Below are positions 22,834 to 34,900 of a stretch of 64,000 nt of DNA, piece by piece. Within the stretch, counting starts at the first letter, position 1, and each line of letters begins with the position of its first letter. The notes under the pieces are model-generated. The model was not told the origin of the DNA. It saw nothing but the letters and a program-made list of their open reading frames with translations, and ran no database searches. The position numbers and the translations under genes are program-made. This DNA comes from Gordionus sp. m RMFG-2023 (taxonomy: Eukaryota; Nematomorpha; Gordioida; Chordodea; Parachordodidae): positions 17,114,846-17,178,845 of the forward strand of contig NC_088779.1 in assembly GCF_954871325.1 (NCBI RefSeq). Reading direction: 5' to 3'.

Positions 22834-24479
22834 TATTATTAGTAGGAATTATTTGCAATTATTCCTATTTAATTAAATTTCCTAGTGGAATAATGAAGAA
22901 ACATTTTATATTTCTAAAATTGTTGTTAACAGCAGTTTTTATTTGAATAACTTCATAATATAAAATTAACTTCCGATAATTGTTTTATAATGGACGAAGA
23001 AAGTATTTATTTTTATATGCAATTTATAACACATATACAATTATAATAAACTAAACTAGTAGCCATCCCGTCAAGAATGACAGGTGAACCAGATATTTCT
23101 CCGTCGTTTGAAGATGGAGAAATCATAAATTTTACTTCTTGCAAAAACTTTTTGTTTAAAAAATTTGTTGTTGGTATATTTGTCTTCCACATGATATGAA
23201 TATTATATTGATTTTACTACATTATATATAAAAATACTATATATATATATATGCTTCTATATTATCTTACTAATAAAATATGTTTGTCTTTTATCCGTAG
23301 TTAAATTTTACAAAATAAATTTAATATTCTATCTTTTTTAATTTATGGTTAAATATTTGTATTTTTGTAGGTATACACTCCAAATAATTATAGTTGTTAA
23401 TTTTTTAAAGATAATTTTTGATATATAAAATAAAAATAAGATGGCAATAAATTAGGAAATTTAGAATGATTGAGAAAAGAAAAAATATAAAGAAATAAAT
23501 TATAATGTATATCTTATTTTAAAGGTTACTTAGAAACTTTAAAGTCAAACACACAAAAATCCCTAGCAAGCTTCAAATTTAAAACAATTGCTCATTTTTT
23601 TATTAAATTTTTTTATTGAATTTATTATGTTGAAATTTATATATTATAACGATATTATTTTTTTAAATAGAGATTAGAAAAATAAATTACTCTTAATGAG
23701 CTCAAGCACTTTGGCCCCCATAATGTTCTTAATTAATTTATCAAAATTAATATAATTTTAAAAACTTATGAACCATTTGGAAAATATTTATACCAATTTC
23801 TAACAGACTTCTTGAGATTTTCTTGTGGTTCTTCAGGGTTTCTAGATAGGTGGTCCATTTTTTTGTCTGAATGATATATAGTACTTGATTTGGCTATATT
23901 TCTAGAAGAAGAACTGACTTATATTTGTCCTTAATTTTTTTTAAATTACTTTAAACTTGTCAAATTTATGTATTTTGGCAAAATTTTTGCCATTAAAATA
24001 TCCATTACGAATTTTAACATTTTATTAAATCTTATTTGGTGGCAATTATTTTTATTTAAAAAAATGATATTCATGTTATATATACTAAATTTATAATATA
24101 GTCATTTTTGAGTTGATGATTTAAAAAAAGGATTAATTCAAATTTTAAAATATATCCAAATTTATTTTAAAATGTGGGAAAAATTGTATAAGCAATACAA
24201 ATTAATCTAAAGTAAATATAATAATTGGTGTTATAATGTAATGTATATAAAATGGTATGAAAAAGATATCATTATAAGTAGTCTATATATTTATTGATTG
24301 CAATATGCTTAAAAATAGGATTAATAAAAAGAAATGTGCATAAAAACTAGACAAATACAATCAACTAAAATATACTTTTAGTAAAAAATATAAAATAGCA
24401 ACATTTGTAATTAATCTTCAATCAATAACATTAACAAAATGGGATCCAGAATTTAATGTAAACGTTTTAATTCAAATTT
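22834..24479. other. AT-rich interior of the foldback
   Basis: No convincing gene. About 23055-23200 contains a short plus-strand open piece (MTGEPDISPSFEDGEII) of unknown meaning. Confidence 0.4.
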
Positions 24480-25330
24480 TTATATATTTTCATCATCATA
24501 TTTAAAGAGGGGACACAATTGCCAGTAAAATGGAGCTCCATACTTAGAATACCCCATTATCGGGGTATTGAGAAATGTGGCAACACTTCGCATTTCAATA
24601 TCCGTTACCCATTCAGCATTCTTATTTGCCTTTTCTATTATATACTGTTGCACATCATCTTCACATGTATTTTGACCTTGAGTTATATCTAATATATTTT
24701 TTGCAGCATCAGTAAGACCATATGTTATCTAATCAAACCGTAGAGCCTGTAATCTCCATACTTATAGATCTAATTATTATTTTTTTAAATTTAAATATAT
24801 TACTATTTATAAAAACCAATCATGTTTTAAAAAAAATAATGCTCTGAATTAATATAGGATATAATCCTTAAAATTTAAGGTAAAGAAAGAAACAAAACCA
24901 TATCCTATGAATATTAGTAAAATAAAATACAACCATAATTTATAAAATATGAATCTATATAATCAGGCAAATATTTTTATGATTTTTAAATTACTGATAA
25001 AAACAATTCCCATCTGGTTCAATTGTTTCCAACCATGATGGAGCAGTTCCTTTCTATATTTTTGGGGACTTTCATTTTTGCTGACACTAAATTTAAGCGA
25101 GATGCATGATATATTCTCCAAATATTGGTAGTTGGATTGTAAAAATGTTTAAATGTACGTTAAATGATTTTAACGAATGGGTCATCTATAGCTTTAAATA
25201 TTTAAAAAAGTAAAATCACGATTTTTAAGAATTACAATTAACTCTAAATAGTTACAAAATTATAATTTTTTAACTTTGAATCTGAGGGTACAAAGTCTAC
25301 TAAGTCCACTTGATGATCTTTCAAAATGTG
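24480..25330 (-). pseudogene. OTU-family cysteine protease-like gene, broken
   Basis: Minus-strand exon-like pieces. About 25255-25330 reads HILKDHQVDLVDFVPSDSK and ends at GTAACT. About 24998-25160 ends with TAPSWLETIEPDGNCFY, which carries the OTU catalytic Asp-Gly-Asn-Cys motif, followed by GTAATT. 24480-24755 opens after TTACAG and reads ALRFD...ITYGLTDAAKN, then AEWVTDIEMRSVATFLNTP and FYWQLCPLF, stopping at 24480-24482. The last part fits the OTU segment ahead of the catalytic His. OTU proteases cleave ubiquitin chains; inside a foldback it is more likely transposon cargo than a host enzyme. Reading-frame interruptions make it inactive as it stands. Confidence 0.6.
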
Positions 25331-25745
25331 TAAAGAAGATTTTTTTATCATCTAATTAAAAAGGTTTATAAATTTGTCTATATCAACAATTTACCTTTGG
25401 TAAAAGTTCTGGGAATTAAGGTCTTGTTTTTGTTAGCCAACATCATATGTTATAGTTAAATAACTGTCATTTTTAACTTTTTATTTATGATTTATGCTTT
25501 TCTATATAATTTACTATTAAATAAAGTCAATGTACATTTTGGGACTGTAAATCCTAATTTAATTTTTGAGGCAATTGAATTTCTTTCACAATATTATTTA
25601 TACATTCATTTTCTTGACCAAAAAATATTGGGTAATTAACTTCGTTAATATATCTTCGTAACTTTTTATCGACTCGGAAAATGCGTATAAATAAGAAAAA
25701 ATATAGCTTTTATTTCTTGCTAATAGGCCATTTGGCGTAAGCGAA

Positions 25746-25945
25746 ATGATACTCCGGTGGGAGATCAAGCATACAATGGAATTGATAAGATAACTCCGAT
25801 GGGATATCTGTCAATATTGATATTCCGCTAAGAGATTAATCAACAATGGAATCGATATGGGCACTCTGGTGGAGGGGAGAGATCCTGCGAGATTGATACT
25901 CCGGTGGGAGATCAATCAACAAGGAAAGCGAATATTTATGATCTT
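25746..25945. repeat. Degenerate minisatellite (ACTCCGGTGGGAGATCAA)
   Basis: Imperfect units of about 40-50 bp containing GATACTCCGGTGGGAGATCA and CAATGGAAT(C/T)GATA recur at about 25749, 25788, 25829, 25864 and 25897, just outside the right foldback arm. A single similar stretch (GATATTCCGGTGCGAG) lies by the left arm at 20421. Confidence 0.6.
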
Positions 25946-26000
25946 TGAAGAGATTAAAAATTGATTGGGAGGAGGGAGAATGAGAAACTTTCCCAAGATA

Positions 26001-26519
26001 CAGCATCTGCATGGCAGAATATTTATTGGATGAAAATCCCTCTCAAAAATTAATACCTACTCTTCTAAAAAATTTGCCGTCTTCGGCGACGATATTTCTA
26101 TATTACTAATTATACCTTTTTAATTATAATATAGCCCCTTCATAAATTTAAAAAATAATGATTTAAATTACCAATGCTTAGCTAACAACTATCAAAATAT
26201 TTGTGAACGTTAAAAAGTTATTTTTTAGAACAAATTAAAAGGATGGCAGAAACTGATTCAGAAATTGTTTTATTTAAAAATAATCTCTATTATTGTCTGC
26301 AATATACAAATTGATCGATGTTTATCAATACCTTTAATGGTTTATGATAAAAGTAATAGTTTTTTATAGCAGTACATTTTGCCCTATTTCATTTAAAAAT
26401 TTAATCTATAACCCCCCCCCCCCCCAATAAATTTATCCTATCCCTAGCTTACCCCCTACACCCCTCAAAAATATTTTGGATGCAAACTGTTCCTACCTCG
26501 ACCGTTAATGTAGAAGCTG
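26001..26519. mobile_element. 519-bp miniature hAT of the CAGCGTCTAC family
   Basis: The ends CAGCATCTGCATGGC (26001) and, inverse, CAGCTTCTACATTAAC (26519) resemble the termini of the inner hAT. It also shares the GCCGTCTTCGGCG subterminal palindrome and the C-run before the right end. The flanks CCAAGATA and TTAAGATA agree at 6 of 8 bases. No coding sequence. Confidence 0.75.
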
Positions 26520-26524
26520 TTAAG

Positions 26525-26700
26525 ATATCAAACAATCGAACTGACTCGTTGGGCCTGGAAGATGATCACCTATGATTTTAGCTTGGAAACAGACTGGATC
26601 GTGAGAATCTTATAGCCGAAGCATTATCTAGCGTTACCTTTCAATTAATGAAGGGGAAATGTAGTAATGGGGAAATTTCATGTATGATTGCTTTATAATA
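26525..26700 (+). mobile_element. Ty3/Gypsy RNase H scrap
   Basis: Short fossil reading WKMITYDFSLET and, in a neighbouring frame, ENLIAEALSSV, which corresponds to the end of the Ty3 RNase H domain. It is broken and isolated, adjoining the miniature hAT, and is followed by sequence shared with 15950-16160. Confidence 0.5.
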
Positions 26701-26854
26701 CATATATAGTTAATATTGCTATGATGGTAATATATGGTGATATATTATTATATATTATGAATTGGTACATTCGTTGATTAGATATGTTATATGTATGTAT
26801 AATATCGGATGGAAATGTTAAATTGGGTAGAAAGATCTCCCCTGGCAGTGATTA

Positions 26855-27336
26855 TTTTATATCAGATAAAATGACCCCATTAGAATCATTATCAAATTTA
26901 AATACGGAAAGTTACATCATGAAATGAAAATAGCAAGAGGATTATTAGCTGTAGAAGTTAAAGAAACATAATTTTGAAATACTCGTATTGTATAAAAAAA
27001 ATATCATCTTGCAATTAAAGCTGAATGGTACTCAATAGCCATCATCATGTATCAACGGCTTTTGCTGGGGACTCATTTTCTACACTAAAGAGAGTTATAT
27101 CGAGCACTAGAAAATCGATGAAAAATCGACGATCGACTTAAACAAAATTTTGTATTACTGGCTTAAGGAAAAAAATACAGAATTCAGCTTTTAATTCATT
27201 TATGTTATTATTTAAAAATCGTCGTTTACAAATTTTTAATAAAAATAGCTAAAAATTTCTATAAGTGCCTAACTATTTGTTTTATTTAAAAAAAATATTG
27301 GATATCCCCCCAAGGAAATTCCTGACCTCGGCCCTG
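26855..27336 (+). mobile_element. hAT transposase fragment with one terminus
   Basis: About 27054-27150 reads VSTAFAGDSFSTLKRVISS, a hAT dimerisation domain, followed by TRKSMKNRR. Upstream, about 26900-26965, is a degraded piece of the same frame. The right end GACCTCGGCCCTG at 27336 is the inverse of a hAT-like CAGGGCCGAGGTC terminus. The left terminus was not found. Confidence 0.6.
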
Positions 27337-27733
27337 AAACCCTAACACACCTTAGTCTCGATATCTGATTGTAAACCAAGCAGATCACTACACATCTGTA
27401 TATTATATAAATGCTGTTTTAATTTAATAATGAGCTAATATTAACACAAATGTAATTTTAATATTTGAATATCACAAACTTACCTTTATTTTAATTATAG
27501 AAGAGAAATAATAACAATAAATTATCAAAATTATCATCTAAGTTTTGAGGAAAATAAAATAGTAATTTTTTAATACCAAAAATTACCAATTTATGTTTAT
27601 GCTGAATATAAATAGTATGTCTTTCTTATAAATGACGATATAAATGAGGTTTCGAGTATATTTAGATGAGCTAGTTAAATACATTTCAACATATGTGTAA
27701 CCAATGTCTATAAAATTAGAGTAACATCATCCA
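27337..27733. other. 3' flank of the kinase gene
   Basis: AT-rich, no coding sequence. It would hold the 3' untranslated region of the kinase gene that ends at 27734. Confidence 0.5.
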
Positions 27734-28974
27734 TCATTGGAGTTTTGAATATCCGGGAACATTGATGCCACAAATAGATTTTTTCTTTTTGCAAGGTGGA
27801 GCCATAAGCATAGGAACTCGATTTTTTAAAATCATGTTTATCTGTAATATAGTTATACATATCCAAATGATATTTTTTTTTTACCGTGCATGGGGGTTGC
27901 AACCATGGTTCACCATCTATTTGCATTGGAAATCGACGACTAGTTCTTAAATATTATAATGAATATCGAGATTTTAATAATTATAATAATAAAATATGCT
28001 AATATCATTTAAGCAAAAGGTGGGATTTCCTTTTGATCGAGATATTATTTAATACTTTAGACTAAATTGTTATATACCTAAGATTTATTAGTATATAACA
28101 GAAAAAATATTTTATTGAATTCGTCATCTGGAAGACTTCGGAGAAACAACGCGGCCTTTTCTCCATTGGAGATCTTGTTAGTGTCGAAGAAATTTTGCAA
28201 TTTCTCTATATAAGCGCTGTCATCGCTACTAAATTTAGTGAAATCCAGCTTGACGAATTCGGTCATATATGTGGAATTATTCAATGCATCCATCGTAAAA
28301 GAATTATAATCGATAAAAGCGTAATCTTATAATAGTGGTAAATATCTACTGACTTTATAATAATTTGAGAACCTTGCGCTAAACGTCGCCCTGAGCTTCT
28401 CAGACCCGCTTTAACCTGGCCTGCGTGAATCGCACTTTCTAAACCAATAACTTCAATTAATTGGTCTCCTATATCTATATTATAAAAAAGATATAAATAT
28501 TATATCCACATATAAATTAAGTATATTTAAGATTACATTGATAAAATTTGATAGTCACTATTTGAAAAATTATAATCTGGTGAGCCTGAACACTTAACGA
28601 CGTGTAAGATTTCATAATTGGAATTATAGAAATTTCCGTAAATTACGTAAATATTTTTTTTTTCAAAGCTAAATTTTATCAATATCACTAATTCTTTTGT
28701 TCTAATAAATAGTTAATATATACAATACCTTGTACTAAATGATATAGTTAATATATACAATTATACCTTGTACTAAATGTGATAAATCCCAGCCAGTCGC
28801 GGACATTTGTTCTCCCTTATCATTTTTATTATCAAAGCAATTGGCCAGTATGTTTTTCCCAGATGTCAAATTATCGCCCCATAAATTAGAGCCTCCATAT
28901 ATGCTTGGTATATTTAAAATAGCAATTCCTTCTAATGATGGACCTTTAGACAAATCCAATTCATCTCCATCGAC
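27734..28974 (-). CDS. DGK: Kinase gene, accessory-domain exons and C-terminus
   Basis: 28767-28974: [19 protein letters not shown] and [10 protein letters not shown] to WDLSHLVQ. 28354-28468: [20 protein letters not shown] and RRLAQGSQ. 27885-27945: [18 protein letters not shown]. 27734-27841: [16 protein letters not shown] to a TGA at 27734-27736. The protein therefore ends shortly after the accessory domain, like DGK alpha. A short direct duplication (about 28709-28732 and 28745-28775) repeats the donor site of the 28767 exon. Confidence 0.92.
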
Positions 28975-31900
28975 CTATTATGATGTAAGTAGTATTATGT
29001 TATGCATGAAAATAATGCATTTAAAGAATTGATGTTTTGCCCAGGGATCCAGTAACGAATATCGGTTCAGGCTTAGATACAAATACCGGTTCATGGTTCA
29101 GATTTATCGTAAAAAATAATAATGTTTGAATTTTAAAAAACCGAGTCAGACCTTTTTGTACAAGCTTTTAAGAATTATGTAAAAAATATTTTTTAAGTTG
29201 TATTCTATTCTCTTAAAAAAATATTGAATCGTAAATTTAAATATTTTCAAGATTTTATTTTGTAAAATTATGTCCATAAGTAGGAAAAATAAATTTTAGA
29301 GCTGAGAATTCTTTAGGCTAACTTGGATAGCATTTTTAAAGGTTCAGATGACAAATAAAAAGGTTCAGATTAGGTAAATAATAGCGGTTAATACTGGGTT
29401 AACGGGTCATTTTGAATCTATGGTATTGTCTTTTAAAAATAATTTTATCCATGATATTTTATTTTTAATTTTTTATATGAATGTTTTTTTTATTTATTTA
29501 AACAGGCGCGAATGCAGATAGTCCCCCAAGCGAAAATCAGATGGCAGCAAAATTTTAAGCATATTTTTGTTTTATTAATATTAATTATGTTTTATATTCA
29601 TTCCTAACTTCTTTCGCATATATTTTTCAATTTGCATATATTTAACACATTCACAGCAAAATACGATACTAATTTATTCAATGAATTAATATCGATTTCA
29701 AATTTTTCTGTTCTGGTGTAATACCATTATAAAATTTTCCACCAAATATTTTAAACTTTTCACTGCAAAGCTAAAGTAAGAAATTTCAAAAAATTAATAT
29801 TTATTGTTTAAAATTTATTTAGAGAATAGATATAAGGAGTTTTTCTTTACTAGTGTTGATGAAAATTAAAAACCTTCATAACGAGTGAGCAATTTAAAGG
29901 GCTTCCGGCCTTTATATAAAGGAAATATCTAATAGCTAGCTATATATGTGCACTGTGTTGCTCATTGAACTTATCAATCTTTGGTTCTGGTATCTACCAT
30001 TGATATCAAATTTTTTCAATTAAAATTTTTAGTTATCACCTTTTTTTTTGGGGGGGGGGCATATTATTATTATTTATTTTTTTATGTAACTTTATATATA
30101 TTTTTTTTAATATTAATAAGGGATTGGCTTTTATGATTGGTTATTTTTTTTGTATTAATATTATAAATAGCTATGTTTTAGAAATTTTTTAAGATAATTT
30201 TTTAAAATATTTATGTGAATAAATAGAGTTCCTAGACAAACATAATATTTTATAATTTATTTTTAAAAGAAATATTATATAAGTTATATATAGAAAACAA
30301 AAATTTATGCAGTGTTATTCATTAAATTGACGCAGTTTTTGAAAATATTATTCATGATTTGAATGAATAGAGCATAGCCAATAGGGTTGTTAAAAACCCG
30401 ATTCAGATTTTTAAAACGCCCGATTAAGATTTTAGCCAAAATAATACTATGTATAAGACTAGAGATTTGACTTTCTGGCTATCCTCCATTCACATCTTTA
30501 GACTAGGGTTAGGGTTAGGAACCTGCGTTGATTTAATGAATAAAACTGCGCCAATTTTTATTTTCTATATAACTTATATAATATATATTTTTTTTAAATA
30601 AAACGGTTTTATGTATGTAGAACTCTCTATATATTCACAAAATTTAGAAAAAATATTTTAAAAAGTCCCGATTCAGGCTTTTCAACAAACTTCCGAACAT
30701 GCCAAAGGTATTGGTAACGATTGGTATGAACACTGTTGGTAAGGCAAGCATATGTTTTAAAAAAGACTTCTGCCTTTTCGATGGCAGAAAATAAGAGGTT
30801 AAACTTTGCTGCAAAATCGACATAAATGTGGTCCCAGGTCAGCGGGAGACCGTTAGTCTAGGAAATGAAGAATATACCATCCGAGAGTATGGCGTTTTCG
30901 TTTGAAAGGCCCACTAGTGAAAGCGCAAATATGATAAACGAATCAATTGGGTGCACTTGTTTTGGAATATGCATGTGCACATGACAAGCGAGGAGATATA
31001 AAAAATTGTTATGTTAAAAAAATATATAAAAAAACAAAGCAGCCATGAACATTAGACATGATAAAATACAACTATGCAAGGTGGCCGAGCATTAACTATT
31101 ATTTTTCCAAATAAGAAGTACAAAATATTGATAAAATGTTTTCGTTTAAATTTTTATAATAATCATAATACATATATAATGTTAAATCAGAAGAATAAAA
31201 CAAATGCCTTCCCATATAAATTTTTTTTAACCCACACCCGTTAAATTTTTTTAACCCATCCAATGGTTATTTAAATTTTTTAACTCGCCATCTAGCTCGT
31301 ATAGATGGGCGTGGGTGGATCAGTTCAGATTTCTATTTGGCGATGTCAGCCACCCAAGTTAAAATTATTCTCAACTATAAAACATTTCCTCCTACAAATA
31401 TGATAGAAAACAATCCTAAAAATAGAAAATAATTTAAATAATTATTTTTATTTGTTTAATTTATAAATCAGGTTTTAGTTATATTTATTTGTATGTGCAT
31501 AGATAATAAAATAAAAATTAATTTCTCTATATATAAAGTTTGTAGATAAAATTTTTAAAATATTTCCTTCTCTATACATAATTCTAAATGGTTAGTATAA
31601 GAAAAAATTCAAACCTGTTTTTAAAGGTTCACACTCAACCGATTTTAATTTTTTACGAACCGAGTCTGAACCTAAAACCGCCATTTTTTTACCACTGAAA
31701 AAGAACCTGAACCTATGTTTGTAACGATCCGGTACTCTGGATAATTATCTATTTGATTTCAGGGAGGGGAGCTCCATGTCTAATATCAAATTAGTTTAAG
31801 CAAAAAATATGATCTAAAGTTTTTGTCCATGCTTGGGCAGATACTAAATTACCACGCCAATTGATAAAACAATTTTATTTGTATATATAGTTTTTTTCTA

Positions 31901-34900
31901 AACCATATGGATACTGGTGAGTTATAAAATCAAACACTTCACACTTTGATCTGGCCCAAGCTGAAGCTTTAAAAAAAACAAATACTCCGATCTTCAAAAT
32001 ATTTTTATGCCCATAGTTACCAAACCATGGGAATCTCTGAGAACGAGTCTTTCCAATTGATCAAAAGCCTCGGAAATAGACACCGGAGATCCCAAGAGGT
32101 TTTATATACGACAGAGGATCTCTTAGAAATATGTCGATCTAACTAAGTATCCACTCCCCCCTTGGATGAACTCAAACTTTCTTTTTTTAAAAAAATATTT
32201 ATGTAGTCTCTTAATTTTCTATTTAGACACCTTTTCGGTCACTTTTTAGAAATTTATTTTTGGTTATCCTTATTAAGAAATAATTTATATGTTTTTTTAT
32301 ATTGAATGTTTCCCGAGATATAAATATGTATATTACAAACTATTTTAATTGAACGATAAAACAATAATTAAATTAAAAAAATTTCTTTTGCTAAATATTA
32401 TAATAATATAATAAAAATTGTATTATTATTACCATAATTTTTATATGTTCATGCAAATCTTTGCAAGATGAAAAAAACGTTTCGCTAGTTCCGAGTTCAA
32501 AATAACACAACTTATTTCTCATTCTAAATTTTAGAAAAACATTTTTTAATATATAAAAAATATATAAAATTACCGACTACTAAATTTTTCTGGATGTTTT
32601 TCTCTCATGACATGAAATTTATGAGCAATTGATGCGTCCTAATAAATTATTTAAATGTAAAATATCCTTATAAAGTAATTATTTATATTTATTAAACTTA
32701 CTTTATCATACCATATCTTATAAATATTTAAAGTGAAATAAAAAAGATTTACAAAACTCTTGTACATGGCGTTACTTCTATCAATTGAGTTGGATTTATT
32801 TACATTAAAAAAACCATTGGCATGGATTTTTTTAGAGTTAGAAACCTTTTAAATAACCAAGCGACGAATGATAAACTTTTAATAGTAAGAAAATTTAATG
32901 CAAGTTACCACTCCAATTGAGAAATAATTGTTAAATATATTGCTTGGAACAGGATCACCAAATTCTTTAGTATCTAGAGAATCTGAAGAAATTTCGATTT
33001 CTGAAAAAGTAATGAACCATCTATCCATCATCACTATAGAAGCCTTCTCTACGTTTTTTAAAATATCCATGATATTTTCACCTTCATATCCTACATTACA
33101 AAAATAAAAAAATAACATAGATTTAACACTGGGAAAAATTAAAAATAACCTCCACCCCATCTAAGACATCTGGCTAAATCGTTACCAGTTCCCAAAGGTA
33201 GAATAGATATCGGAGGTCTACATTTAAAATCGACTTTATCTTAAAATAAAACATTTCATAGCTGATTATTAGCTATGATGAAGTCATTTACTGATATGAT
33301 TTAGATTTTAAAAAAATAAAGGACATAAAATTATTATGTAAGAAATGATACTATGACATATATAAATATACCCATAGTTTCAAGTATCCAACCAACAGTC
33401 CCATCACCCCCACAACATAATATACGACAGGGATATACATCTTTAAAAAACTGCAACCTAGCAAATAAAATAGAACAAAATATAAAATTACAATTAAAAT
33501 TGTATACCCAACTATGGGCCCCCCATTGTTTATATTAAATACTTGTCTAGGATTGAGGAGATATTGAAATTTACGCATAATTCTAAGGTAAAAAATAATA
33601 TAGTAAATTCATTAATAACATTTTTACCTGGTACCTTGTCTACCACCGCTCTTGTGGTTTATCAAAACTAACAGGGGATGAGTGCCCAGTAAAGGGTTTA
33701 TTTGGAATGATATCTTAAAATAAAATAAAAAAATATTAATTTATAAGAAAAATTAAATGTAAACATTGGCTATTGATGTTGTATCAATTTCTCTATTTTT
33801 TTCTTCTCCAGATTTTTTGCGTTTTTTGGATAAATCTGGTCTTGAAGTGTTTTTGTAATTTTTGGAAGATCTTCCCTGAATATAAATTAATTATTTTATA
33901 AAAAACTTCTATAAATTTTTTTTAAATAATAAACAATGTAACAGGTGTAAATTTTCAATGAAAGGGTCAAAATTGTATACATGTTTCTTTATTTATACAA
34001 AAACGTTAAATGTTTATATTAACTTAACTAGATAATTCCGTCAAAATTTGCTAAAATAGGCAATTTAAGTTAAATTTTATATTTTTTTTTAAAAAAATTT
34101 TTCGATTATGGTCTTTTTAATGTAAAATTTAAAATCTCTATTTTTCAAAAAAAAATTTTCTCAAAATTTTTGTTCAAAATGAATAGATTTTATAAAATAG
34201 CTCACCAAAACTTCGGGTCTAATACATGTCGGTGGTAAAATATGATCACGAAGTTCGCCAAAATTACACTCGGGTTTTATATGAGGTACACATTTGTTGT
34301 GATACTTTCATTTAAAAAATTGAAATGTAAGGTATATTTATAAATTTACAGCTCAATTTAATAATAGTGCAATAACTCCTTATAAAATCCATTAATCCTT
34401 CATAGCACAGGTGAAAAACCAATAACACGAAAGTATAGGTGGGGTTTTTTCGAACCCTAATTTAGATAGGCTATATATTAGAATTAAATTTATTTTTAGC
34501 TTTCATATATTAATATATTAAATATACTCTAATTTAGTGAACTGTTATTTTAAAATTTTATAACAGCCTTTGCCAAGAGAGTCAAAAAAGTGACAAATTA
34601 TTTTAAAATGTCACGTATGATTAAAATGATTATGTAGAATGTTTATCTAAGGTTCAAATATTAATATAATATAATTTTTAATTAAAAATGATGAAAAAAA
34701 ATCAAAATTAATTTTACTCAAAGATCCAGACAAAAATATCGAAGGAATTCTGAGTATAAAATTTTTAAATTAAAGGGTCTGCATCCCACGTGTGCTATGA
34801 AAAGTTAAAAGTTTATTTATCATGTATACATTGATATTAATATATAATATTGGCATAATTATTTCATTCTTTTTCTGTTTTATTTATTTTATGATTAATT

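Larger units (their letters stand above)
20431..25745. mobile_element. 5.3-kb foldback element with OTU-like gene remnant
   Basis: The left arm, about 20431-20880, is inverted in the right arm, about 25340-25745, over some 400 bp with high identity (for example ATATATTAACGAAGTTAATT against its inverse). The interior holds another foldback (21470-22833) and, on the minus strand next to the right arm, exons of an OTU-like protease. Target duplication and exact ends were not resolved. Foldbacks carrying protease genes are known among Mutator-like transposons, but no transposase was recognised, so the superfamily is open. Confidence 0.7.

Noticed and set aside
22580-22858. Lys/Arg-rich 92-codon protein
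   Set aside because: It is the translation of the inverted minisatellite arm and has no coding features beyond the repeat.
30498-30520. TTAGGG repeats suggesting a telomere
   Set aside because: Only two to three short units inside an element-rich intron; far too short.
30690-31000. Possible retroelement piece ([14 protein letters not shown], then [10 protein letters not shown])
   Set aside because: Weak resemblance to a copia pre-integrase region only; no supporting neighbour motifs.
29042-31739. Single intact hAT element across the kinase intron
   Set aside because: The ends pair poorly and flanking 8-mers (GTTTTGCC and GATAATTA) do not match, so it is listed only as remnants.
31750-32160. 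Possible fourth LINE fragment ([10 protein letters not shown] near the LINE C-terminal pattern)
   Set aside because: The match is short and interrupted and could be chance. A profile search would decide.
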